Source: Paenibacillus sp. BJ-4 (GTDB taxonomy: Bacteria > Bacillota > Bacilli > Paenibacillales > Paenibacillaceae). From it: DNA of 64,000 nt. The notes under the pieces are model-generated. The model had not been told where the DNA came from and made no database searches. It was given only the letters and a program-made list of their open reading frames with translations. The DNA lies in the NCBI RefSeq assembly GCF_020404765.1, contig NZ_JAIVEM010000006.1, forward strand, positions 248,001 to 312,000, in the 5' to 3' direction. Both the position numbers and the translations under genes were made by a program. Shown here in pieces: positions 26,039 to 34,521 of the stretch (position 1 is the first letter of the stretch; the number at the start of each line of letters is the position of its first letter).

Positions 26039-28234
26039 TTAAGCGTTTCCGCCAGCCAAGCCGGGTCCGCTTTGGCCGGAGCCCGCTTTCTGTGAGGCAC
26101 TGGAACCCGCCCGGTTGTTGGACTTTCCAGAAACCGTAGCCATTACGGCTACAGTATCTTTACCGGCAAGCAAGCCATCCTGTGCGGGAGATGAAACAGA
26201 CGATGAGGCTGCTGTATCTGTTCCAACCGTTCCCGACTGAAGCTGATACATTTGGAAATAACGACCGCCATGAGCCATAAGCTCGTCATGGCTACCGCGC
26301 TCCACAATTTCACCCCGATGCAGCACCAAAATTTGATCTGCACTGCGAATGGTCGATAAACGGTGAGCTATGATAAAGGTCGTGCGCCCCTTTTTAAGTA
26401 CCTCAAGGGCAGATTGAATGAGCGCCTCCGTTTCGGTGTCAATATTGGCAGTCGCTTCATCCAAAATCAAAATGGCTGGATCGAAGGCCAGTGCGCGTGC
26501 AAAGGAAATAAGCTGGCGCTGTCCGGCTGATAAGGTACTACCTTTTTCAATAACGGGTTCATCAAAGCCTTGCGGCAAGTGTGACAACAATTTGTCAGCT
26601 CCAACGTCACGCAGCGCTTTGTCCACCTGTTCTCTGGTGATGCGGCTGTCTCCGAGACTGACATTGGAGGCTACCGTACCTGTAAACAAATACGGATCTT
26701 GAAGAACAATACCCATATGATGACGAAGCCATTGCTTAGGGATTTCCTTGACAGGTGTTCCGTCAATGGTGATCGTTCCTTTTTGCGGATCATAGAAGCG
26801 GAACAGCAGGTTAATAATCGAACTTTTACCTGATCCGGTATGTCCGACTAGGGCAACCGTTTGGCCGGGCTGTGCTGTAAAGGAAATATGCTTAAGCACA
26901 TCATCCTTTTTGTAGGCAAAAGATACGTCGTCAAATTCTACCTGGCCTTTGTAGCGCGGCATAGTGCCGTCCGTCACGGGTTCTCCGGTTTCATCCATCA
27001 GCTCAAATACCCGTCCAGAGGACACGATGGACGAATCTAGTACAGCGAGTTGGTTGACCATACCTGTCATAGGCTGGAACAGTCGTCCCAGCACATCGAC
27101 GAACGCATACAGGACGCCTAGTGATATCGCACTGTCTGCGGTGCCGAGTGCCTTAGATCCGAAATACCACAACACGACAGCAAAGGCGAGGTTTCTCAAC
27201 ACATTGACCAAATTGTGCGAAGTAAAAGCGTTCAAATTCAGCATTTTATTCTGATGCTTCATATAGTCATCATTCAATGCTTCGAACTCGGTTTGCGTTT
27301 GCTTCTGATGCCGGAATACACGAATAATGGACATACCCTGAATAGATTCATTGATAATCGCATTGATTTCACTGAGCCGGGACCGAATGATCGTATTGTA
27401 GCGTGTGGCAACCTTACGGTATAACACAATCCACAAGATCAGCAGCGGCACAATGAACAAGGAGATTAGACCCAGTCTGAAGTCCAGCAGGAAGAGTGCA
27501 ACATATACCCCTGTCATTGTCACAATACCGGAGGTGAAGTTTGACAGTACGGCTACGAACAAGTCTTTGACCGCTTCAGTGTCATTCGTAACACGCGATA
27601 CGACCTTGCCTGCGGGCAGGTTGTCAAAAAAGTAAACCGGCAGCCGTTGAATGTGCGCGTAGAGGTCCAGCCGAAGCCTCTGAATGACCTTGTTGGCAGA
27701 GGATTGCAGCCAGTACGTTTTGCCAAACTCGGCAAAGATCGAAACGACCAGAAAGAAGCAATACCAGCCAATCAACTGAAAGATGCCGGGCATTTCCGGT
27801 TTGTAAAAGCTATACAGCTCATCAGCAGTCAAAGCCTTGGCTTCATAGCGAAAGGTGTCGGAGCCGCGTGTCACCGTCAGTGTACCGTTGGCAAAGGAAC
27901 GATTGCCATCAGCCACCTGCACCGAGCCATTAACAAATACAAAGGATTTGTCAACTTGTAAAATTCTCGCTTCGCGACCTTTGGCTTCTCCGGGCTCAAA
28001 GCGGTCTTCACGCTTAAAGTGGGTATCGGCAAAGCTTACAGTGCCGTCCACACTCGTTGTTTCATAAAATGGTTTTTCTATAGCGAGCATATGGTCGTCG
28101 ATCATCGTTTTGGCGATGAAGGGTCCGGCCAGCTCGGCGGCTACTCCAATAGCCAGTGCGATGAGTGCAGCGATAAAACCTGCTTTGCTCGTCAGGGCGT
28201 ACTGGAACAGCCTTTTGCCGATATTGGGTTTCAT
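26039..28234 (-). CDS. Heterodimeric ABC exporter half, BmrD/YheH-like
   Basis: 731 aa, TMD-NBD. It has an extra ~100-residue segment between TM1 and TM2 (about residues 45-145, rich in FxNGSVQVADG-type strands), as in BmrD, which has an extracellular domain. NBD motifs are GHTGSGKSS, LSAGQRQLI and ILILDEATANID with a catalytic Glu, so this half carries the hydrolytically competent Walker B. The ~50-residue Ser/Gly-rich C-terminal tail is unusual. Its start overlaps the upstream partner's stop by one base, so the two are cotranslated. Confidence 0.9.
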   Translation of the reverse strand: MKPNIGKRLFQYALTSKAGFIAALIALAIGVAAELAGPFIAKTMIDDHMLAIEKPFYETTSVDGTVSFADTHFKREDRFEPGEAKGREARILQVDKSFVFVNGSVQVADGNRSFANGTLTVTRGSDTFRYEAKALTADELYSFYKPEMPGIFQLIGWYCFFLVVSIFAEFGKTYWLQSSANKVIQRLRLDLYAHIQRLPVYFFDNLPAGKVVSRVTNDTEAVKDLFVAVLSNFTSGIVTMTGVYVALFLLDFRLGLISLFIVPLLILWIVLYRKVATRYNTIIRSRLSEINAIINESIQGMSIIRVFRHQKQTQTEFEALNDDYMKHQNKMLNLNAFTSHNLVNVLRNLAFAVVLWYFGSKALGTADSAISLGVLYAFVDVLGRLFQPMTGMVNQLAVLDSSIVSSGRVFELMDETGEPVTDGTMPRYKGQVEFDDVSFAYKKDDVLKHISFTAQPGQTVALVGHTGSGKSSIINLLFRFYDPQKGTITIDGTPVKEIPKQWLRHHMGIVLQDPYLFTGTVASNVSLGDSRITREQVDKALRDVGADKLLSHLPQGFDEPVIEKGSTLSAGQRQLISFARALAFDPAILILDEATANIDTETEALIQSALEVLKKGRTTFIIAHRLSTIRSADQILVLHRGEIVERGSHDELMAHGGRYFQMYQLQSGTVGTDTAASSSVSSPAQDGLLAGKDTVAVMATVSGKSNNRAGSSASQKAGSGQSGPGLAGGNA

Positions 28235-30003
28235 TAGGATACCTCCCCTGAGGTCAGATCAGATTCCACTTGCTGCCGTTCGTACTGCTGCCGGTACCAG
28301 CCGCCAGCCTCAAGCAGCTCGCTGTGGGTTCCTTCCTCAATAATGCGTCCTTGCTCCAGCACGACGATCCGGTCTGCATGTTCGACAGCCGAGAGACGGT
28401 GAGTGGAGATCAGGGTTGTTTTACCCGAGCGCTTACGCCGGATATTTTCAATAATACGTGCTTCCGTTCGGGCATCTACTGCTGACAGTGCATCGTCGAG
28501 CAACAAAATATCCGGGTCACCGATAAAGGCGCGCGCGAGCGAAACACGTTGCTTCTGGCCGCCGGACAGGGCAATACCTTTTTCCCCAACCAGTGTATCC
28601 AGTCCATCGGAGAGAGTGCCCAGATCCTGATCAAAGGCGGCAGTACGGATCGCTTCCATAATGTCGTCATCATCTGCACCAGGTTTACCGAACTGAATGT
28701 TCTCACGTACCGATTTGGAGAACAAAATTTGCTCCTGTGGCACATATCCGATCCAGCTGTGCAATTGTTCGACGGCAATGTCCTCCAGCCTTGTGCCAGA
28801 AATTAAAATATCACCGCTGCCTGTTGGGTACTCATGCAAAAGTTGTTTGAGCAAAGTGGACTTCCCGCTACCGGTCCGACCGACAACGCCTAGCGTTTCA
28901 CTACGTTTCAAATTCAGGCTCACATGCGACAAATTATCGACAGTGGAAGTGGGATAACGGAAGGTAACGTCTTTCATCGTAATGGACTCAGGACGGTTAA
29001 CCGATACGGGATGGGCTACATCCTGTACGTCTGGCTGGACATGGAGCGTTTCATTGACCCGATCCAGAGATGCGCTGCCGCGCTGCATGATGTTAATCAG
29101 CTCGCCGATGGCAAACATCGGCCAAATCATCATTCCCAGATACATATTAAAGGAGACCAGCTCGCCCAGCGTGATATCGTTATGAAATACCAGATAAATT
29201 CCATAGCCGAGACCGATGACGTAACTAAGTCCTACGCATAAGCGGATTGTTGGTTCAAAGAGGGCGTCCATTCGGGCGACTGCCAAATTTTTACGAAATA
29301 CGTCCTCGGTAATATCTGCAAAACGCTTTTCATCCATCCGCTCCTGCACATAGGCGCGAATGACCCGGATACCTGCCACTGATTCCAACACCTGGTCGTT
29401 CATATCGCCAAATGCATCCTGTGCGAGTGTGTAGCGTTCGTGAACGGCTTTGCCGTAGATGCTCATGGCCAACGCAATAAAAGGCAGCGGCAGGATCGCC
29501 GCCAGTGTCAGCTTCCAGCTAATCAGGGTACCCATGGCAACCAGTACAACGGTCAGATAGACTGTGGAGTCTGTTAGTGTCAGCATGCCGAAGCCGGCTG
29601 TACTTGCTACGGAGCGCAGGTCGTTCGTGGCACGAGCCATCAAATCCCCTGTGCGGTTGCGCTCAAAAAAGGGCGGCGTCATCCGTAGCAGATGATTCAT
29701 GAAGCGTGTGCGAAGCAGGCGCTCCACCAGATTGGCACCCCCAAACAGCTTGTGCATCCATATGTACGTAACGTAGTAGATGACGGCGAGAATACCCAAA
29801 ATCATAAAAATATAACGCCAAAGGGAGGACCAGGAAATCGTACCGCGCACGATCTCATCAATGGCGCTACCTAACAGCCGAGGAGGAGCCAGCTCTACAA
29901 TACCAACGGCTATCAGCATAAACAATCCAATGAAATATCGGCTTCGTTCTCTTTTAAAAAACCAACTTAAATTTTTGAATACCGAAAACAAGTGGAATCC
30001 CAT
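28234..30003 (-). CDS. Heterodimeric ABC exporter half, BmrC/YheI-like
   Basis: 589 aa with a six-helix TMD and an NBD: GRTGSGKST, LSGGQKQRVSL and ILLLDDALSAVD. The Walker B is followed by Asp, not Glu, which marks the degenerate site of asymmetric exporters such as BmrC. With the downstream BmrD-like gene it should form a multidrug exporter. The upstream leader holds a small ORF and a terminator, suggesting attenuation. The ATG at 30003 has AAAGG only 2-3 nt upstream; a TTG at 29991 would be better spaced. Confidence 0.9.
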   Translation of the reverse strand: MGFHLFSVFKNLSWFFKRERSRYFIGLFMLIAVGIVELAPPRLLGSAIDEIVRGTISWSSLWRYIFMILGILAVIYYVTYIWMHKLFGGANLVERLLRTRFMNHLLRMTPPFFERNRTGDLMARATNDLRSVASTAGFGMLTLTDSTVYLTVVLVAMGTLISWKLTLAAILPLPFIALAMSIYGKAVHERYTLAQDAFGDMNDQVLESVAGIRVIRAYVQERMDEKRFADITEDVFRKNLAVARMDALFEPTIRLCVGLSYVIGLGYGIYLVFHNDITLGELVSFNMYLGMMIWPMFAIGELINIMQRGSASLDRVNETLHVQPDVQDVAHPVSVNRPESITMKDVTFRYPTSTVDNLSHVSLNLKRSETLGVVGRTGSGKSTLLKQLLHEYPTGSGDILISGTRLEDIAVEQLHSWIGYVPQEQILFSKSVRENIQFGKPGADDDDIMEAIRTAAFDQDLGTLSDGLDTLVGEKGIALSGGQKQRVSLARAFIGDPDILLLDDALSAVDARTEARIIENIRRKRSGKTTLISTHRLSAVEHADRIVVLEQGRIIEEGTHSELLEAGGWYRQQYERQQVESDLTSGEVS

Positions 30004-30093
30004 CCTTTCATAACAAGCTCATTCGAGAGTTGTGTACCATTTTGAAAAAACAACAGTGGCTTGCTGCCACGAACTTCATCGGACAACAGGCGC

Positions 30094-30127
30094 AAAAAAG
30101 GCATACCGTCCGCAGACGATATGCCTT
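30094..30127 (-). terminator. Intrinsic terminator (attenuator) in the ABC exporter leader
   Basis: On the minus strand AAGGCATATCGTC pairs with GACGGTATGCCTT around TGCG and runs into TTTTTT. It lies between the leader ORF and the exporter genes. A second hairpin just upstream (TTTTCAG/CTGAAAA, about 30155-30181) could compete with it. Confidence 0.82.
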
Positions 30128-30209
30128 AAATCTCAATATCATATGGCGCGCAGGTATTTTCAGCACACTCACCACTGAAAAACTGCTCAAACACAGACAA
30201 CCACTCGTA

Positions 30210-30323
30210 TTAAACCATACAACGTGAATGGCCCAATTCCGAAAGGTGCGACAGGGGAGATGCTCCGGTATGAAGTTGTTGTGTGTGTAGATGTGGGTAA
30301 AATGTAATATGGAATTTTAGCAC
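30210..30323 (-). CDS. Putative 37-aa leader peptide of the ABC exporter operon
   Basis: On the minus strand a strong AAGGAG lies 8 nt before a GTG that opens a 37-codon frame (starts LKFHITFYPHLHTQQLH, contains several His and Leu, ends HSRCMV, stop TAA). The frame is followed about 80 nt later by an intrinsic terminator and then by BmrC/BmrD-like genes. This matches the B. subtilis bmrB leader, where ribosome stalling lifts termination. No sequence similarity to BmrB is claimed; the inference is from architecture. Confidence 0.55.
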   Translation of the reverse strand: MLKFHITFYPHLHTQQLHTGASPLSHLSELGHSRCMV

Positions 30324-30417
30324 CGGAAACACTCCTTTCTTCCTCAAATTGGGTTCATTCTTACGCGAGTAAGCGTTCAAATTGTAATAAATTTCAAAAT
30401 GGATCTCGTATGGTTGA

Positions 30418-30447
30418 ATCTTAACACCCTTTTTTGCGAATTGTCAA
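30418..30447 (-). promoter_or_regulatory. Promoter of the ABC exporter leader
   Basis: Minus-strand TTGACA at 30447-30442, 18-nt spacer, and TAAGAT at 30423-30418. Transcription would begin near 30411, giving a leader of about 400 nt. Confidence 0.6.
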
Positions 30448-30504
30448 ACCTTTTTCAAAAAAATGTATATGACTTGTATCAAAAGACCAGCTTGAGCAGG
30501 GCGG

Positions 30505-30533
30505 TTGGTGGTCATTCCAAAAGATGCTATGAT
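30505..30533 (+). promoter_or_regulatory. Promoter of the HesB-like gene
   Basis: TTGGTG (30505-30510), 17-nt spacer and TATGAT (30528-30533), 44 nt before the start codon. It diverges from the exporter promoter. Confidence 0.55.
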
Positions 30534-30576
30534 ATAGTTAACAGGATTTCATTGTATAAGGAGATGAGCGCAACGC

Positions 30577-30879
30577 ATGAGTATACAGGTAACTGAGCCT
30601 GCGGCACAGTGGTACATTAAGGAGCTTGGCTTGAATGAAGGAGATGCGATCCGTTTTTTTGTTCGCTACAGTTCTGGCGGCGGGTTGCATCCAGGCTTTT
30701 CTCTGGGAATTTCCGTAGAGCCTCCGCAGCATCCCGTATTGCAGCATAAAGCGGCTGGCATTACGTTTTATATGGAGGATCAGGATTACTGGTACCTGAA
30801 GGGTCATGATCTGCAAGTCAAGTATTTGGAGGAACATGATGACATTATTTACACCTACACCGAGGAAGCGCAAGTGTAA
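30577..30879 (+). CDS. HesB/YneR-like protein
   Basis: 100 aa. It resembles the HesB-like (YneR/IscA-related) fold: SIQVTEPAAQWYIKELGL, RFFVRYSSGGGLHPGFSLG and ITFYMEDQDYWYLKGHDLQV. The Cys residues of true IscA scaffolds are absent, so it is not expected to build Fe-S clusters in the same way. AAGGAGATGAGCGC lies before the ATG. It is convergent with the minus-strand cluster behind it. Confidence 0.78.
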   Translation: MSIQVTEPAAQWYIKELGLNEGDAIRFFVRYSSGGGLHPGFSLGISVEPPQHPVLQHKAAGITFYMEDQDYWYLKGHDLQVKYLEEHDDIIYTYTEEAQV

Positions 30880-30926
30880 TATCCCAACGACAAAAATAGT
30901 GTACAAGAGCTGTTCATCGACATGAA

Positions 30927-30984
30927 AAAGCGGCGGAGCACCGTGCTGCAGGGAATTAGCCTGCGCATGATACTCCGCCGCTTT
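30927..30984 (+). terminator. Bidirectional terminator
   Basis: AAAGCGGCGGAG and CTCCGCCGCTTT are perfect 12-nt complements with a long internal loop that can fold further (GCTGCAGG/CCTGCGC). It separates convergent genes. Confidence 0.75.
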
Positions 30985-31009
30985 ATTGTGTTTAAGGCGA
31001 TGTCATATG

Positions 31010-31522
31010 TTAAGGATTGTTAAACATCGGATCATCGACCGCAAAATCAAAATCATCAATATCATATACGTGTACAGGTACAGAAGCTTCAATAATGCGG
31101 TGAATCCAATCCAATTGGTCTGTCAAAATGGGCAATGCTTCACGCTGGGCGGTCAGTACCAGCTCGGTTTCGATCGGATCAAAATATTCCCCGTAGTGTG
31201 CCGTATCCACAGCATTAATAACAATGAGCGAGGTGTTGGCATCGAATAGAATGGGCAAGCTTTTGGCCCAGGGCATCTGAAGGGCGCGCCGGATTTTTTT
31301 CTGATTCAATGGTTCTTCAAAATAGCTGATGAGCTCGCTTACCTTTCGCTTTACATGCTGATCGTCCATAGGATTATCCATGAGAGGCTCCGTGCTATCC
31401 TGAAACTCGTATAGCTCCAGCAGCGATGTATAAGGCACTATATATTCCACAGGGGCGGGAGATGTAAGCAACTGGCCGTATATGGCCACCATTACAGCTT
31501 CCGTTACAAATTGTCGAGACAT
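31010..31522 (-). CDS. Conserved Paenibacillus-type protein of unknown function
   Basis: 170 aa, acidic. It begins MSRQFVTEAVMVAIYGQLL and ends DFDFAVDDPMFNNP. Proteins of this kind in Paenibacillus are sometimes labelled ADP-heptose synthase, but I see no nucleotidyltransferase or kinase motif here and do not support that name. No signal peptide or membrane helix. AGGAGG lies upstream on the minus strand. It is separated by about 110 nt from the DUF441 gene and may belong to the same transcription unit. Confidence 0.75.
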   Translation of the reverse strand: MSRQFVTEAVMVAIYGQLLTSPAPVEYIVPYTSLLELYEFQDSTEPLMDNPMDDQHVKRKVSELISYFEEPLNQKKIRRALQMPWAKSLPILFDANTSLIVINAVDTAHYGEYFDPIETELVLTAQREALPILTDQLDWIHRIIEASVPVHVYDIDDFDFAVDDPMFNNP

Positions 31523-31633
31523 CGGTCAAGCCTCCTGCATTTACCCAATTATGCGATAAGAGTATAACACAAAAGCGGGACTAAATTCAGCCCGACATGC
31601 AGATTGCTTTCATTTGTAGCATGAGCCAAGGAT

Positions 31634-32077
31634 TTAGGAGCGGCCGATCAACAAAGACAGCAGTCCGGCGGCAATAAGTGGCCCTACAGGAACTCCTTTA
31701 AAGAATGCAACGCCAATGACAGTTCCGATAAGCAGACCTGTCACAATAATAGGTTGACCAGACATCAAGGTTGCTCCGCGACCGCCAAGATAGGCTACCA
31801 GGATGCCGATGACAATCGCGAGCAGTGACTTCCAGTGCATAAAGGATTCCAACACTTGATTAATGCTGATTTTACCGCTGGCTAGCGGGGTCATGACCCC
31901 GATTGTCAGGATAATAATTCCAATCGTCAAGCCGTACTTTTCGAGCCAAGGGAAAGCAGTATGAAAACTGGTTACCCGCAGCAGCAATAATACAACCATG
32001 GCGATGGTTACAGTGGAATTGCCGCTGATAATTCCAAGACCAGCCAGCGCCAGTAAAATAAGTGAGCTGTAATCCAT
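31634..32077 (-). CDS. DUF441 family membrane protein
   Basis: 147 aa, almost entirely hydrophobic, with four to five helices ([29 protein letters not shown] and [15 protein letters not shown]). [14 protein letters not shown] and the ending [15 protein letters not shown] are typical of DUF441 (YtwI). Function unknown. The start at 32077 follows AAGGAGAACACCGAT; upstream in-frame codons overlap ypdA. It is 13 nt behind ypdA, so cotranscribed. Confidence 0.88.
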   Translation of the reverse strand: MDYSSLILLALAGLGIISGNSTVTIAMVVLLLLRVTSFHTAFPWLEKYGLTIGIIILTIGVMTPLASGKISINQVLESFMHWKSLLAIVIGILVAYLGGRGATLMSGQPIIVTGLLIGTVIGVAFFKGVPVGPLIAAGLLSLLIGRS

Positions 32078-32090
32078 ATCGGTGTTCTCC

Positions 32091-33083
32091 TTAGTTCGTT
32101 TGGCTTTGTATATGCTCAGCAATTTGACGTCCATGCCAGCGACCAGTTTCAATGAATACCTCATTGGCATTGCTGCCGGAAGCGATCACGCCTGCCACAT
32201 ATATACCTGGTATATTCGTTTCCATCGTGGCAGGATCAAACTCGGGTTTATCTATATCTTCAGCCATATGGACGCCGACAGATTCGAGTAGTTTTCGTTC
32301 CGGATGAAACCCGGTCAGTGCCAGCACAAAATCATTCTCCAGTCGGAATGCTTCTGCATCCAGCGGAGTGACTACTACATGGTCTGGATGAATTTCCGTA
32401 ATACGAGCACCTAAGTGCAGCGTAATTTTCCCCTTTTGTACCATACTGTCGAACAGTGGGCGCACCCACGGCTTAATGTATGGAGACAGCTCGGTCCGAC
32501 GATACACCATATCAATCGCAGCCCCGACTCGTACCAATTCCATCGCTGCATCTACTGCGGAGTTACTGCCGCCGATGACTGCGACCCGGGTTCCTGTGTA
32601 AGGATGGGCTTCGCTGAAATAGTGAGTGACTTTATCTAATTCTTCCCCGGGAATGCCCAAATAGTTCGGATGATCAAAATATCCTGTAGCCACTACGACA
32701 TAGCGGGACGAATACGTTTGGGATTTTCCACGCTTGCTCATGGTATGAACAGTAAATGTACCGTCATTCTGACGAGCAATGGATCGAGCCTCCTCATAAT
32801 GCTGAATGTTCAGGTTATAATGTGTTGCTACTTTACGGTAATACGCCAAAGCTTCATGACGAAAAGGCTTGTCATTGGGGGTGCTGAACGGAACATCACC
32901 GATCTCCAGCAGTTCGGCGGTGCTAAAAAACTGCATGTTCGTCGGATACAGAAAAATAGAGTGGACAATGTTGCTTTTTTCAATAATGACGGTTTGCAAA
33001 CCTTTGCGGCTGCATTCGATAGCAGCGGATAGCCCGCATGGACCGCCACCGATAATAATTACGTCGTGCATATAGTCGTGCAT
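32091..33083 (-). CDS. ypdA: YpdA-family FAD/NAD(P)-dependent bacillithiol disulfide reductase
   Basis: 330 aa. FAD-binding [10 protein letters not shown] carries the conserved Cys next to the dinucleotide-binding glycines, as in YpdA. A second nucleotide-binding motif is [11 protein letters not shown]. The C-terminus [26 protein letters not shown] is characteristic. YpdA reduces oxidised bacillithiol with NADPH, consistent with a Bacillales host. GGAGG lies 9 nt before the ATG on the minus strand. Confidence 0.9.
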   Translation of the reverse strand: MHDYMHDVIIIGGGPCGLSAAIECSRKGLQTVIIEKSNIVHSIFLYPTNMQFFSTAELLEIGDVPFSTPNDKPFRHEALAYYRKVATHYNLNIQHYEEARSIARQNDGTFTVHTMSKRGKSQTYSSRYVVVATGYFDHPNYLGIPGEELDKVTHYFSEAHPYTGTRVAVIGGSNSAVDAAMELVRVGAAIDMVYRRTELSPYIKPWVRPLFDSMVQKGKITLHLGARITEIHPDHVVVTPLDAEAFRLENDFVLALTGFHPERKLLESVGVHMAEDIDKPEFDPATMETNIPGIYVAGVIASGSNANEVFIETGRWHGRQIAEHIQSQTN

Positions 33084-33305
33084 ATAGATGAACCTCCAAT
33101 GTATTGGTGTACTGCGTTAATTTATCACAGGATCAGCATTGTACATCACTTTCGAATCATTCCGATTTACATTTTGATCCATGAAAACTGCTCTCTGAAT
33201 GGATGGAAAATGCACGGGTATGTAAGAAGTTTTCAAATAATAATCCTACCGCAATGCGCACATAATATCCAGCCGATTTCAGGAAGAAGTAATGGAAGGA
33301 TAGGA
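33084..33305. other. Intergenic region between ypdA and the ArsR-type gene
   Basis: A divergent region of 222 nt before the ArsR promoter. It should hold the ypdA promoter on the minus strand, but no pair of boxes convincing enough to report was found. No ORF with an SD. Confidence 0.4.
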
Positions 33306-33334
33306 TTGACACATGTTTTCAACAAACATATAAT
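33306..33334 (+). promoter_or_regulatory. Near-consensus sigma-A promoter of the ArsR-type gene
   Basis: TTGACA (33306-33311), exactly 17 nt, TATAAT (33329-33334). Confidence 0.85.
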
Positions 33335-33351
33335 TAGATATATATCTAATT
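33332..33351 (+). promoter_or_regulatory. 20-bp perfect palindromic operator
   Basis: AATTAGATAT followed directly by ATATCTAATT overlaps the -10 box and start site of the ArsR-type gene. That placement suits an autorepressor site. Confidence 0.75.
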
Positions 33352-33410
33352 TTAGTGATTGAGTTCGTTGGTAGAGCAGGTATGGATTAAGGGAAAGAGG
33401 TGTTATCACG

Positions 33411-34007
33411 ATGCAGCTGGATAAGATGGTCAATTATCATAAAGCACTTGCTGATCCGACGCGTATGCGTATATTACTCCTTTTGTCCGGTGGAGAGATG
33501 CATGGTCAAGCTTTGGCGAAAAAGCTGAATTTATCCCAACCGACCGTTACGCATCATGCTTCCAAGCTCCGTGAGGCTGGATTAATCAAAGAACGACGGG
33601 ACAAAAATACGGTGTATTTTACATTGAATCCGGAGCTGATCCGGCAGCATGCCGAGGCGACGGTACGTTTTATCTTTGAAAAGGGAGAGGGGGAGAAAGA
33701 GATGTCAGAGCTTAATGAAACATTGGAGGCGACGGTTTTGCGCAATTTTTTTGCCAAGGACGGCAAGCTGCGCCAAATTCCTGCACAGTACAAGAAAAAG
33801 CTGATCGTGCTTCAGATGCTGGCAGAAAAGCTGGAGCCGGGCCGCGTATATCCTGAACGTGAATTAAACGAGTGGATTAAACAGTACCATGACGATTTTG
33901 CAACGATTCGACGTGAGCTGATTATGCATCAGTTTATGTACAGAGAACAGGAAATGTACGAATTGAATCCACGTGAGATGTGGACGCGCTGGGATCAAGT
34001 GCGCTAA
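33411..34007 (+). CDS. ArsR-family regulator with C-terminal DUF2087 domain
   Basis: 198 aa. The first ~95 residues are an ArsR winged helix (YHKALADPTRMRILLLLSGGEMHGQALA, then LNLSQPTVTHHASKLREAGLI). The C-terminal ~90 residues (LRNFFAKDGKLRQIPAQYKKKLIVLQMLAEKLEPGRVYPERELN) match DUF2087, often found fused to such regulators. No Cys metal site is visible, so the inducer is unlikely to be arsenic-like. The palindrome at its promoter suggests autorepression. AGAGGTG is the SD. Confidence 0.88.
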   Translation: MQLDKMVNYHKALADPTRMRILLLLSGGEMHGQALAKKLNLSQPTVTHHASKLREAGLIKERRDKNTVYFTLNPELIRQHAEATVRFIFEKGEGEKEMSELNETLEATVLRNFFAKDGKLRQIPAQYKKKLIVLQMLAEKLEPGRVYPERELNEWIKQYHDDFATIRRELIMHQFMYREQEMYELNPREMWTRWDQVR

Positions 34008-34045
34008 ACGAAACTAAAAAAATTGAAGAAAGTTTCGCGGCAGGC

Positions 34046-34074
34046 TTGACAGACGATTTATCGACTTGTATGAT
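34046..34074 (+). promoter_or_regulatory. Sigma-A promoter of a short transcript before rsgA
   Basis: TTGACA (34046-34051), 17-nt spacer and TATGAT (34069-34074). It lies 39 nt after the ArsR-type stop codon and just before a strong SD. Confidence 0.8.
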
Positions 34075-34104
34075 AAAGGAAATTTTAGGAGGAGGCGATG
34101 TTAT

Positions 34105-34176
34105 ATGCGTACGAACAAGAATGGATGGGTTCAGCAGCAGAATGACTTGTCTCCCGCACGGACGATGCTCAGCTAA
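34105..34176 (+). CDS. Putative 23-aa ORF (leader or small peptide)
   Basis: Behind the promoter at 34046 comes AGGAGGAGG, then two possible starts: ATG 34098 (15 codons, another frame) and ATG 34105, giving MRTNKNGWVQQQNDLSPART-MLS. A terminator follows about 55 nt after the stop, and a second copy of the same hairpin 115 nt later, then rsgA. It could be a regulatory leader peptide for rsgA, an independent small protein, or part of a small RNA. Not recognised. Confidence 0.45.
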   Translation: MRTNKNGWVQQQNDLSPARTMLS

Positions 34177-34231
34177 GACTGTACAGTATATAGTTTTGGC
34201 TTAGCAGTTGGTTGGACAGTAGAACCGACGA

Positions 34232-34265
34232 AATCCGCAGGGAGTAATTCCCTGCGGATTTTTTT
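34232..34265 (+). terminator. Terminator 1 upstream of rsgA
   Basis: AATCCGCAGGGA and TCCCTGCGGATT are perfect complements, loop GTAAT, followed by a T run. Confidence 0.85.
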
Positions 34266-34377
34266 ATGGTTAGGTGTCCTTTGTTTACGGTTGTTGGTTC
34301 CGGGAAGTGGTCCGTACGTAAGACTGCTTGAATGAACGAACGACGGATCATATGGGCCTTAGCCATACATACATCCT

Positions 34378-34405
34378 CCGCAGGGATTTCCCTGCGGATT
34401 TTTTG
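34378..34405 (+). terminator. Terminator 2 upstream of rsgA, same stem as terminator 1
   Basis: CCGCAGGGA and TCCCTGCGG, tight loop, then ATTTTTT. The stem is identical to terminator 1. The 112 nt between them hold no convincing ORF. Confidence 0.8.
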
Positions 34406-34521
34406 CATTGTTTGCTTGCGGGAAAAAAGGTGCACATTTCGAACAACACTATATTTGAACAACGCTATATTCGAACAACACAAAAATCAAAAAAACAAAG
34501 ATAACTCTAAGGAGGAAAACG

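Noticed and set aside
30008..30190. 60-codon minus-strand frame in the ABC exporter leader considered as the leader peptide
   Set aside because: It has a TTG start without an SD and reads through the terminator hairpin; the GTG ORF at 30210-30323 has a strong SD and better placement.
31010..31522. Annotation as ADP-heptose synthase
   Set aside because: No kinase or cytidylyltransferase motifs are visible; the name seems to be a carried-over label.
34267..34330. Sequence resembling a T-box core (GTGGTCCGTACG) between the twin terminators
   Set aside because: It lacks the conserved TGGNACCGCG and no stem I elements were found upstream.
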